Part shown: positions 1-10,408 of the stretch, piece after piece
Numbering within the stretch: position 1 is the first letter of the stretch
Layout of the letters: every line of letters starts with the position of its first letter
Translations under genes and position numbers: made by a program
Notes under the pieces: generated by a model
What the model was told of the DNA's origin: nothing
What the model saw: the letters and a program-made list of their open reading frames with translations, nothing else
Databases searched by the model: none
From: Norana najaformis
Taxonomy: Eukaryota > Annelida > Clitellata > Crassiclitellata > Hormogastridae
DNA: 64,000 bases
Assembly: GCA_964023275.1 (NCBI GenBank)
Contig: OZ029916.1
Span: 41,321,896 to 41,385,895, forward strand
Direction: 5' to 3'

Positions 1-133
1 TGTATGTTGAATTTTAAAAGAGATCTTCGGGCTTAAAACTGATGATCGGATATTAGCATATATTATACAAGATAATTAATTAATTCTTCTTAATGAATGA
101 ATTATTCTAGAATTATACACGAAATCTTGAAAC

Positions 134-977
134 CAAATTGAAGCTGGCCCGAACTTCCGAAATAATAACGAAGACCATTTGACCAGCAGCCGCTGTCAAA
201 TGGGGCGTCCAACCTCTCCGCAAAGGCAATTGTCCAAATAGACGTTATTCTTACAAGTGCACACGTTGCTGGTACAATCGTACACATTACAGTATAAGGC
301 AGTCGTCCAACTTATTAAAAGTGCATTAATTATACTGTAAATGTAGTCTTTGCTTATCAGTAGGTATCTTGAACTGGTGCCAAAAACCCTCTGAATGAGT
401 AAATGAGTAAACGAATTGATCAATTAACGAACGAAAACTTTGCAAAGGTGAATGTACACACTTTGAGGCAACTGTTCTCTGGAGGCGTCATCGAACGTCC
501 ACTTCGCCGCGTCAAGTCCGCTCTAAAAAGTTTGTGTAAATATATTTTATCGTTTGAAGTTTGATGTAGTTTAGGAAGCTGTAGATGAGATCCAGATGAA
601 CAGCTGTCTTCTTTATTATCCATTTATGCCTCAGGTGACTGATCTGTGAACGATCAGCGACCAGGAACCAGAAATGCATTGATGGGTATCCGTCGAAAGA
701 GTATCAAGGATACCAACAGCCGCCTAGGAACATCATCACTATTAGTGATCATCATCATCGTCATCGTCGTCATCATCATCATCATCATCATTTTCGACGT
801 CATAGTCATCACAACATCATCAACAACAAGATCATCATCATCATCATCGTCGTCATCGTCATCATCGTCATCATCATCATCATTGATCGTTATCGTCATC
901 ATCATCAGTACATACTGCAGTGCATACAAACTGCGCCGTCCTATTAAAACCAACCATCATTCCACGGCGTCGGAATA
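134..977 (-). pseudogene. Inverted partial relic of the PqaA/AprA-like hydrolase gene
   Basis: Read on the minus strand this stretch carries decayed copies of exons 4, 6 and 7 of the hydrolase gene at 1637-9361, in the same order: exon 4 at about 977-925, exon 6 at about 723-660, exon 7 at 217-134. The exon 7 copy keeps the full 84-nt length and reads RGWTPHLTAAAGQMVFVIIS where the intact gene reads [20 protein letters not shown], but the acceptor AG before it has become GG. The exon 4 copy has an extra base that shifts the frame. The exon 6 copy matches only over its first part. Exon 5 is not found. Flanking intron sequence (about 985-1110 against 3240-3324) also matches in inverted orientation. 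These breaks suggest a pseudogene. The relic may continue beyond base 1, where the neighbouring copy could be more intact. Confidence 0.8.
741..895. repeat. ATC/TCA trinucleotide array
   Basis: Imperfect (ATC)n/(TCG)n array of about 150 bp. It gives spurious poly-Ser/Ile frames on one strand and poly-Asp/Met frames on the other. It lies inside the inverted hydrolase relic, between its exon 4 and exon 6 copies, just as a GAT array precedes exon 6 in the intact gene at 4047-4182. Confidence 0.9.
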
Positions 978-1216
978 CTACAGCACAACAACGGCAACCG
1001 TAGAACAACAACGACACCAACAACCTTACGACGACAACAACGACGGCAAAGACACAGTTGTAGCAAAATGCCTACCACCACGTCGTCGTCATTATCACTG
1101 TCGATCATCATTATCATCATTCGAAATCATTATTGTCATTTTTCACCCATGAAGTAGCTTAGCATTGCCGAATGAGTTGATATACAAATATTCTGATATA
1201 TTTAGTTCCTACGATT

Positions 1217-1275
1217 AATGATGATGATGATGATGATGGAGGTGGTGGTGATGGTGGTGGTGATGATGATCATGA
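1217..1275. repeat. GAT/GGT trinucleotide array
   Basis: Short imperfect (GAT)n array next to the forward exon 6 relic. It is the counterpart of the array at 741-895 in the opposite arm of an inverted repeat. Confidence 0.85.
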
Positions 1276-1306
1276 TGATGATCACTAATAGTGATGATGT
1301 TCCTAG

Positions 1307-1385
1307 GCGGCTGTTGGTACCCTTGATACTCTTTCGAGGAATACCCTAAGACGATCCTTCCACCGTACGACACCAGGTCGTTCAT
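1307..1385 (+). pseudogene. Second relic of hydrolase exon 6, forward orientation
   Basis: After a CCTAG acceptor-like sequence the + strand shows a copy of hydrolase exon 6 (compare 4195-4290). The shared part includes CTAAGACGATCCTTCCACCG, which matches the intact exon with one substitution. A missing base before this block shifts the frame, so it cannot encode the exon. It lies upstream of the true first exon at 1637 and is the mirror of the relic at 660-723. Confidence 0.75.
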
Positions 1386-1636
1386 ATATCAGTAAATGAG
1401 GAGGCGAACTGAATCCCTGGACGAGACATTTCTTTACATTTCTTTATCGAAGGCCATCGTCACTCATTAATTAACGCCGCTTATTATCAGTTGCTGCTAT
1501 CTCGAACCACCTGTTTGCTTTCTGTCCCATACCCAGTTCGACGTTTGTCTCTTATTGGCAAGTTGTTCTTGATGTTGGTCAGTCGGCGGCTTAACGAGAA
1601 GAAGTTGCCTGCAGTCTGGTCTTCTGAATGCGATCG

Positions 1637-2225
1637 ATGATGGATTTGCGAATCGTTCTCGCCGTTTTGGTCTTTGTGTCAGCGCCTTCTTCTGAGGTAA
1701 GTCACAATCAGTTAACCGTGACATATGTCCCCGACAGATATTCCAGGCATTCGATTCGGTTGGATTGCACCGACAAATGATCCCTGTCCCTGAAGGAGGA
1801 AGGCGAGATTTTATCACACGTTGCAATCCATCAAACTATGTATTATATTACTTTGTGTTACGCTACGTGAGAGACATATCAGGCTTCGCGTTACATTACA
1901 CATCAGGTAAGTGGGAGGCACAAAGGTAGAGTGAACCAAAATGAAGTTTCTTGATGACTCATCTCGAAAACTCATTTCAGCTCCTTTTACTTAGCAAAAA
2001 TATATCTTTCTTCTGCATTTGCTATGCGTCGATAACAGCAACAACAACAACGATGATGATGATGACGACGCAGACGATGATGAAGATGTCTTTGTAGGCG
2101 ACTCCGTTGGACGACTATGTGGCCAAGCCAGATGCCGTCTATTCGTGGGAGATAATCGCAACATATCCGGATTCTGGCGTCGGATACAGCCAGTACCTCA
2201 TCAACATGACTTCACAGACGTGGCA

Positions 2226-2305
<80 letters not shown>

Positions 2306-4140
2306 ACTCCATCCTTCTCTCAATCTCTCTCTCTATATATATCTATCTCTATCTTTCTCTCTGTTGCTATCTATCCGTCCGGCATCCGTCCGTCCGTCCA
2401 TCTATATATATCCCGACAAAATATTATCACTTTCATAAGTGTATATCTCATTCATTATACCGCTCAGTCAGTCAGTCAGTCAGTCAGTCAGTCAGTCAGT
2501 CAGTCAGTCAGTCAGTCAGTCAGTCAGTCAGTCAGTCAGTCAGTCAGTCAGTCAGTCAGTCAGTCAGTTAATTTCTGATTTTTTATTTCTGCATTTATTA
2601 GGCGCCACTATCTAATGACTTATCATCAATCGATGGCACCAAGCAATTGAAGGGTCCCTACACAGTAACCGTTTCAGAGAAGGAGGCTCGAACTCGTACT
2701 CTCCGCGTTACAAGTCGAGCGCTCTATCCAATACGCTACCCGTGCCCCATAATTAGTCAGTCAGTCAGTCAGTCAGTCAGTCAGTCAGTCAGTCAGTCAG
2801 TCAAACGGTCGGTCGGTCTGTCTGTTTGTATGTCTGTCTGCATGTCTGTCTGTCAGTCAGTCAGTCAGTCAGTGATTCAATCATCATCATTTTTATTATT
2901 GTTTTTGTCGTCGTGGAAAACAACGACAACAGAGGAGGTGACAAACCAGCCAGTCTGGTGGCATTACTTGATCGTCGTTGTGCCAACGAATCTTCGTTTC
3001 ACAGATTCCGCGTTTCTGATGGTCGACAACGGACGAATGACAGACTCGTTAGTAGATCTACATCATAACAAGAAGACACTGCCATCTAATCATCATCACA
3101 TCATCATCAGTTGGCACCAATCAATCAGCAATCATTAATCAAATCATCAGGTAGTCAATCAGTCGTCAGTCATTCAGTCGATGAACCATCATCACTCAAG
3201 GTGATGATGACGATGATTGATGATGATTACGACGACGATGGTGGTGGGAATTTTACTACAACGTTGTCGTTGACGTCGCTGTTGTCGTTGTACGGTTGTT
3301 GCAGTTGTCGTTGTTGTGTTGTAGTGTTCCGACACCGTCGACTGATCATCGTTTTAATTCGACGGCGCAGTATGCCCTGGGAACTGGATCGATCAGCGCA
3401 GATCTGAAGATGGTTCCCAATCAGAATCTCCACTGCGCGGTACTCCATCTCTTCATTACCCACTTCCAACTACAACTATATATACAACATATACATACAT
3501 TATGTACGTACAAATGTATATACAATATATGTGTATATATATATACCGGACGCTTTTTTATTATTATGAGAAAATTTTGAGTAGTCTACTGGAGCATTGT
3601 TTGATGAGGCTTTGCTCTGTTGAGCTCAGGGTGATCCTCCGGAGCGATGGAGAGGCGAGGATGACCTGATCGCCTGGACTTGGAGAAGATTCATCGATGA
3701 TCCATCCGACCCAGAAATCCTCCTACAACTACCGATGGCTAAGGTAACGGTTTCCCCTCGTCCTCCTTCTACTCTTCCTCCTCCTCCTCCTACTCCTCCT
3801 TCTCTTCATCCTCCTCTTTGGCGATAAGAGTAACTGACGTGATTGAACAGCTGTGAGTTAACAGACGAAAAGAAAATCGAAGACTTTGTGTTTTTCCTCG
3901 TGTGAACGTTGAGTTAGAAATAGGGGATGTCTAGGATTTGAAGCTCGATTTCCTACTTCGAATCGTTGACGGAACTATCATTTACACTGATTTATTTTTG
4001 GAATGTATGCAGTTTAGTTAAACGACGATGATCAGTGATGCTCAGTCATGATGATGATGATGACGACGACGACGACGATGACGATGATGAAGTGGTGGTG
4101 ATGGTGATGATGAAGATGAAGATGATGATGTTGTTGTTGT

Positions 4141-4176
<36 letters not shown>

Positions 4177-7100
4177 CGATGGTACTGTTCATAGTCCGCT
4201 GTTCGCGCCCTTGATACGTTGACGGCTTTTGCTAAGACGATCCTTCCACAGTACGACATCACTTCTTTTATGGTCGCTGGTGGTTCAAAGGTCAGACACG
4301 TGATTCGACGTTTAACTTGAATCAAAATGACGCTTTTCATCTAAATCTCTTCTTAATTTTTAAAAATCTTATTAAATTTCCACCGAATTAAGCTAATTTT
4401 CACAAACTAGTATCCAGAGCAAAGCAGCTGTACCCTACTTCGGAAAAATACCCCTTCTGGCGAAAATCCCCTATTGCTCGCCTATTCTCCTTCCTTCTCG
4501 CTTTCTTTCTCTTCTTTCCTCCCCATTCCATTCCTCTTTCTCCTCTTCTCTTCTCCTAACATCTGCCTGTCACTCATATTCTCCGAATAGTCTACAGATG
4601 TGGGTGTGGGTCCTTGTCCCTCCCTTTCTCTTTCTGTCTGTCTGTCTGTCTATCTCCCTCTACATATTTTGCGTCAGAGCATCAGTTGTTTAAACATTTA
4701 ACCGGCCAATTGTCTACTTGGTATTACATCATTCGCCAGATAGCGCCAGCGCTGCACCACGTACAACGCGTCTGGCGAATTGTAGAAGTTATTTTGGAGC
4801 GGAGTAGAAGGGGCGAAACGGATATAGATCCATCCTTGCAGAAGATTGGCCAATAATTCGCATAATGAACAATTTTATTATAATGTGCAGACTTCTGTTA
4901 ATAAAGTGTACAGCTGTCACTTAACGTGGACAATTGTGTTAACAGAGTGAGACGGTTCACCTACCGATCGTGACTTATTTCAGAGTTGAATCTCGCTCTA
5001 GCACGGTCCGTGCCCGGGATCTTAAATGGTTTGGCATCCATTGAAATGGGCAGCGGTTATGAAGCATCTCACCTGATTCATTCATTGAAAATGAGCAGGG
5101 TCGATGCCATTTGGTCGCTATAGAAAAACATGTACATTTACATTTTACACTTGTAAGAATAATGTGCGTGTGTATACAATTGCCTTGTAGAGAGGTTGGA
5201 CAACCTACTTAACAGCGGCAGTTGATCAAAGAGTCTTCGCTATGATTCCAGAAGTTCTAACCTGCTTGAATTTCGTTGCGGTAGCAAATTGACTATAATT
5301 CTCGATTAAATCATTAATTAAGCAAGTAGTAAGAGACTTGCATAATATAGACCTACGTCAACATCCGACCTTCTTAGAGGAAAATCGTTGATATTATTCC
5401 CAAAGATTTTCTTTAATGTTTACATAGATGCGTAACATCATGACATGGCATAGGTGTAAGCTTATCCGCAATAAATAATTAACATGGTATAGGTGTAAAC
5501 GTATCTGTAATAAATTATGCTAAAGAGGTGCCTAATTAATTATGCATCCAGGTGATGCGTCATCAGTATAGGGCTTATGGCGGATGGTCGTTTTCCAACA
5601 AGGATTATTACAACGAGAACATCACAGCAGAAGTGGAGAATCCCAATATGCAGCTTATGATGGATATAATCGATCCATATGGTCAGTATATCCATCCATC
5701 AATCCATCCGTCCGTCCAATCTTTTCCATCCATCCACCCATCTCATCTGTGGATGTCAGGACGGACAGATGGCTGGCTGGGCCGATAATCCATTCCTTGA
5801 TTCATAAATCTATCCATCCATCTCACCAATTATCAATCTCACTCACTCGTTTATCAATGCATCCATCCATCCACCGACCCATCCACCCATCCACCCGTCC
5901 ATCCGTCCTTTCAATAACCTACCCATCCAAACATCCATCCATCCAAAACATCCATCCATCCAAACATCCATCCAAACATCCATCCATCCATCCATCCATC
6001 CATCCGTTCATCCACCCACCCACCCATCCATCCATCCATCCATCCAATTAATTACCAATCTATTACTCATACTTCCCCCACCCACCAATCACTCCATCCG
6101 TCCGTCCGTCCGTGTCCATCACCCTCAGCAACTGTCTCGTCCTCTGTGCAGTGTACCGTGACCGTCTGACGATGCCTAAGCTGCTCATCAGTGGTGCTGG
6201 AGACGAACACTTCATGCCCGACGACACATGGTACTTCTGGAATGACCTAACCGGACCCAAGTACTACTGGTAATACCAGTTACATTACAACTGCCTTAAC
6301 AATAGACGACTTTAATCAACTGCTGCCGAAAGGCCTGTAACTATGCTTACATTAGTTAAGGACTGGAAGGTGTTAAAGGCCTTGTCTTTACCAACCCCGC
6401 GTAGTCAGAGCTGTATGCAGAAAAACATTTAAATATGCAAATATACACGTTTTTCTATAGCGACCGTATGGCCTCGACCCTGCTTATTTTGCGATGAATT
6501 TATCGCGTGAGATCAGGAACGGGATTACTTACTATGTAAGATAAATTCTTAACAACTTTTTGATTTTAGTTGACTTGTTCACTTTCCTTTTGATGTTTTT
6601 CTGTTTTTCCGGTTTCATGACCGTCTGATTTTCCACCCAGTAATGTAATCGGAAGAGTTCTATGGTGGAGGGGTTGAACAGGTCAACCTCACCTCCTCCC
6701 ACCTACTTAAAGACGACATTGTGTGTCGTTCGGTATCCTATTGAGCTGTAACTTGTTTTCGTCGTAGGACGTTGGAGAATTCCGGTCACGACCTTGGGGA
6801 TTCTCCCGGTGGACCAAAAGTCCTCCCGAACGAAGTGGCTTTCTACCTGGCTGTTAAGACGGTGAAAAATAATCTAATTTGACCTAATTCTTTCTGACCT
6901 GATCCAATTCATTCTGTTCTCAGTAGGCCTACTTCTCTCCGCGCCGAAATCTAAGTAAACAGATTGACAGGTGAACGAGATGTCGCTATGCGTATGTTGT
7001 TTAGCAGTGAGAGAAGGAATCACCCGCCAAATAAATAAACAACATTTAATTTAAACAAGAAATAAAATCAAGAAATACACAAATAACAAAATATTCGCAT

Positions 7101-9361
7101 GTATATATGACTAAATTTATGCTTTTTTCCAGAATTTTCAATTGCCGCAGATTTCGTGGGTGAGGGAAGAGGTTAGTTCTTTGTATACAGTTGATACAAA
7201 TTGAAAGGTCTGTTTTCATTTAAACTAATTCAGACATGAGTTGCCACGGAACTAAGTTAGGCATTTATTAAATAGAAAAGTTCAACTTGGTTAATTAGTA
7301 ACAAAAGTCCGATTTAGAAATTCCGCCTACACGATATTAATACTAGTACCTTTGATTTACATGCGTTTAATAAGGAGAGGTGACCTTATCTCACGTTCTA
7401 CAATACTTTGCCTCACCTTTTACTATACCTTGCCTTATACTATGCCCTCTTAATCTTAGACAACCACTGGGGGATCGATAACAGTTACGACTGACACTGA
7501 GCCGCTTGAAATATCGGCGGCTTATGCAGATACGAACGATGCACTCAGGTAAGAAATAGCAACTAAACGTTTGGTTAAAGTGCATTGCACTTGTTAAGTA
7601 GGCCTATTTGTGGAACAATGAACCTTGATAAATTTAACTTTTTTATTGTATAAGTAAAGTTCAGTTCTTTCTAATAATAGTTCTCTTTGATTTGACCTTG
7701 TCAACTTACATCTACAGATAGACTATACATATTTAAGAGTGTTCATTTGTGCCCTCTAGCGAACAGACAGAAAGGCTCTTTGCTGTTACTGCCATCTGAA
7801 TAAGAACAATAGCTGTTATACTGTCTAACAAACCCACACACAGCATGTAAAACAGAATCAGAAGATACTTCTGCGTGGCCCTCAATGCTTTCTCTGTTTT
7901 TGCTGTACAGACGGGATTTCCGAATGCACATTGGCATACCAGATCCATCCAGCCCAGTTCCCAGTAACATTGTCTGGATTGAGACCTTCAACATCGAAAC
8001 GGTGGTCAGTGTTTTTACTGGAGATTGGTGGGAAATTTAAACATGACAATGTAAGTATTTTCTCCAGGCAAGTAACGAACCATCATCCAATCTGATCAGG
8101 ATTTGAATCCCATTTTATTTTGCCCACTTGATCATCATAACAATCAGCATCCGATGTAGGCCTATTCATCCATCCATCCACCCACCCGTCTGGCTGCTGC
8201 TCTTATCGGTGCTTGATCTCAGCTTCTGAAGCACACTGGTAAGTGCTTGATCAACTGGCTTGATCTCAGCTTTTGGAGCACACTGGTAAGTGCTTGATCA
8301 ACTGGCTTGATCTCAGCTTCTGGAGCACACTGGTAAGTGCTTGATCTCAGCTTCTGGGGCACACTGGTAAGTGCTTGATCTCAGCTTCTGGAGCACACTG
8401 GTAAGTGCTTGATCTCAGCTTCTGGAGCACACTGTTAAGTGCTTGATCTCAGCTTCTGGAGCACACTGGTAAGTGTTTGATCTCAGCTTCTGGAGCACAC
8501 TGGTAAGTGCTTGATCTCAGCTTCTGAAGCCTTTGTTATTGCTTTAGCTGTGTGTGTCATCTATTCACAGGGTGTCGGAGTATATCGTGTTCAGTTCGAC
8601 TATGCTCCGGACGCCAAGTGGCGCTGCTTCTTCATCAAAGTAAGATGGCAGACTTGTGGATGCATACATCCTCTTCAGCTTGACTATGTAGAAATGGACT
8701 GTTTTTGGAATTAAATCTAGCATTTTTTTATAATGCGCTGTAGTCTGACCTTTGGTTTCCATGACCTATCTGACATTGACCGGACTTACCTACAATCACG
8801 ATTTTGAACTTCGAGTTTCACTTACAGCGACTATACATAGACGGCCATGATAGGCCAGGGAAACCACGTCAAGCTACAGCACAGGACAATTAATCTGACT
8901 GTCATTGTTAATCTATTCATTTATTGATTAATATTAATTAATTTGCTGTTATTAATCTGGGACTTTAATTATTACTCTGGGGTTGTTAACAATAATAATT
9001 ATAATCTGAGACTATTCTGTTTAATCTATAACACTGCTTAGACAGTGTAAATTTGTTAAAATTAATCCAGGACTGTTACTATTAATCTGTGCCCTGTTAT
9101 TATTAATCTATTTATTATTAATCTAGTACTGTAATTTTTAATCTATATATTATTAATCTAATACTGCTATTTGCAATCTAGAAGACTGCAAAACAGTGTG
9201 CGAACAACTGATCGCATGAATTTTGGATGATTTTCCAGATGACCTATGCAGGACCGGATGGCTATCCATTTTACGTAACAACCGAAGTGAATATCATCCC
9301 TGACATCTTTCCATACCCGGACTGTCAAGGACCGGAGCAGTGCAGAGGAACTCTACTCTAA
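1637..9361 (+). CDS. Secreted PhoPQ-activated pathogenicity-related (PqaA/AprA-type) alpha/beta-hydrolase-like protein
   Basis: Fifteen exons join in phase to 490 codons plus stop: 1637-1696, 2098-2230, 2933-3047, 3325-3439, 3630-3743, 4195-4290, 5191-5274, 5552-5681, 6152-6269, 6768-6861, 7133-7171, 7460-7548, 7911-8004, 8571-8639, 9239-9361. Exon 1 is a signal peptide starting [20 protein letters not shown]. Next come the family landmarks TPLDDYV (about residue 23), [13 protein letters not shown], an ALGTGSI...MVPNQ block, EDDLIAWTW, and the nucleophile region VAGGSK|RGWTTY with Ser210 split by intron 6. The [10 protein letters not shown] block, [11 protein letters not shown] (Asp300) and ENSGHDLG (His329) complete a plausible Ser-Asp-His triad. 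The family is named after bacterial PqaA; Dictyostelium AprA, a secreted proliferation repressor, is a known eukaryotic member. The protein is probably secreted; its substrate in animals is unknown. The donor after exon 7 (GTTGCG) is weak, and exon 13 could end at 8001 instead. Length matches the family. Family call is firm, function inferred. Confidence 0.93.
2232..2302. repeat. (TC)n dinucleotide array
   Basis: Nearly pure CT/TC array that starts directly at the donor of hydrolase exon 2, so the intron begins with the repeat. Further TC-, TATA- and CCGT-rich sequence follows to about 2410. Confidence 0.95.
2463..2568. repeat. (CAGT)n tetranucleotide array
   Basis: About 26 uninterrupted CAGT units in intron 2 of the hydrolase gene. 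Confidence 0.96.
2590..2755 (-). mobile_element. tRNA-derived SINE, family E, copy 1
   Basis: Minus-strand copy of the element at 62225-62410. Shared features are a tRNA-like head (GAGCGCTCGA, then a GTTCGAGCC-type B box) and a tail with GCGCCA...CATCGATTGATG-type sequence, then GGCGC(C/T)TAATAAATGCAGAAATAA. It lies between the two CAGT arrays. Confidence 0.8.
2756..2875. repeat. (CAGT)n then (GTCT)n array
   Basis: Second CAGT array directly abutting SINE E, changing to GTCT/GTCGG units and back to CAGT. The SINE may have inserted into a longer CAGT array. Confidence 0.9.
4047..4182. repeat. GAT trinucleotide array before hydrolase exon 6
   Basis: Imperfect (GAT/GAC/GTT)n array ending just upstream of the exon 6 acceptor at 4194. 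Copies of this array travel with both exon 6 relics at the left edge of the window. Confidence 0.9.
5003..5162 (+). mobile_element. SINE family A, copy 1
   Basis: Core shared with about ten other copies: CTTAAATGG-TTGG-C-CCATT, GGGCAGC, CTCACC-GATTCATTCA, AATGAGCAGGGTCGA, GGTCGCTATAGAAA and a TACATTTACATTTTACA tail. It lies in hydrolase intron 6, ending just before exon 7. Confidence 0.85.
5688..6050. repeat. (CATC)n tetranucleotide satellite
   Basis: Long imperfect CATC/CATCCATC array with CCCACC and CCGT variants in intron 8 of the hydrolase gene. It produces long spurious open frames such as IHPSIHPS. Confidence 0.93.
6437..6520 (-). mobile_element. SINE family A, 3' fragment
   Basis: Contains the reverse complement of the family A 3' end (TTTTTCTATAGCGACCGTAT, GGCCTCGACCCTGCT). 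The rest of the element is not recognisable. Located in hydrolase intron 9. Confidence 0.75.
8214..8530 (+). repeat. 34-bp minisatellite with a splice-donor consensus in most units
   Basis: Eight full units and a partial ninth, unit starting TGATCTCAGCTTCTGGAGCA and ending CACTGGTAAGTGCT. The first two full units are each followed by an extra 13 bp, TGATCAACTGGCT. Seven of eight units carry CTGGTAAGT and all carry an acceptor-like TCTCAG. The array sits in hydrolase intron 13 and ends about 40 bp before the exon 14 acceptor at 8570. Confidence 0.92.
8985..9180. repeat. Degenerate short tandem repeat (ATTAATCT-rich)
   Basis: The motif ATTAATCT followed by GGGAC/GTACTGTTA-type sequence recurs about eight times at irregular 20-30 bp spacing in hydrolase intron 14. 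Confidence 0.6.
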
Positions 9362-10408
9362 TTCGCCAGCTGATTCACCGATAAATCACTGATTTCAAAA
9401 CATTTTCTCAGTTGCTGCTAAGACCAGGTCTACTTAACCATTGTGTTTGTGAAAATCTAGAACTCATTTGGGGCGTTTCATTGTAAATTCACAATCAACG
9501 GACGGATGGATGGACGGACGGACATAGATACCACATATCAGAACCCAGTGATAAAACCCTTAGCACAGTTTCATTTTAAGTAACCATCAGCGGACGCCTT
9601 TAGTATTGTGATAACAGTGCCTCAGAACTCTCAAGATTAGGTCAGATTAGAACTTTCCAAACAGATTCAGAAAAGCACAGCAACAGTTTAACGAATGAAA
9701 AGCCATGATCTTCAGCCATCGCTTACTTCAAAAGTCAGCCATAAAGAGCAGATATGAACTGAATGTTAACTGAAACAGGCTATATTATTATTTTATTATT
9801 ATTATTATTAAACAGACATTTATAACATACACAATTAAAATACAGTCTCAAAGACACGAGCAAAGACCTCACTATACTCAACCAGAGTATTCCTCAGAGT
9901 AATACTCAACTCTACCACATCCACTGGGCCGCCAGATGGCGGTACAGTGAAAATTTATATAGCGCCTAAGAAAAAGAACAATTACCAGATGCCGAACACA
10001 AAACACAGTTACTAAAGGCTGCAGTCTTACCACTAAGCCACACAGAACAAATACAATCAATACAATTAGACTTTGGGACATACGGTCTCAATGAAAGAAC
10101 TGAAAAGGTCAAGCACTTCAGTAACATGTGGCTCCATCATCATCATCAGCAGCAGCAGCAGTTATCTTTAGAGATGCTGTGATGTGAAGAGCTCTTGTAT
10201 CAGATATTGTAGAAATCAAAGCTTATCTCTCTCTGCTCTTGGTTTAGCAATTGCCTCAAACACAATTCTTACGATTATAGAATTGATTAATCGATAAACC
10301 ATCCATCAAAATGAATGCCCATTATTGGCATGGCAATAGTAAAGCCACCAGGTGGCGACACATGATGCTCTCGTTGAGTGGGTTAGCGCCAATTTCTCCA
10401 TCCAGTCA
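9362..10408. other. Convergent intergenic spacer, hydrolase / seipin
   Basis: No convincing gene. It holds the 3' flank of both convergent genes, a LINE tail at about 9565-9650, an ATT-rich run at 9785-9812 and a CATCATCAGCAG run at 10135-10160. Confidence 0.7.
9565..9650 (+). mobile_element. LINE 3' tail fragment
   Basis: Shares the tail pattern ACCATC(A/G)-(C/T)GA-GCCTT--GC/TATTGTGATAAC, then TCAGATTAG, with the longer LINE fragments at 20776-21090 and 58060-58785. Confidence 0.6.

Noticed and set aside
646-1152. 168-codon open frame, + strand, Ser/Ile-rich
   Set aside because: Produced by the ATC/TCA array; begins with GTG and overlaps the inverted hydrolase relic.
5584-6051. 155-codon frame with IHPS repeats
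   Set aside because: Translation of the CATC satellite; the real exon 8 ends at 5681 in another frame.
8214-8530. CRISPR-like direct repeats
   Set aside because: Units are contiguous without unique spacers and lie in an animal intron.
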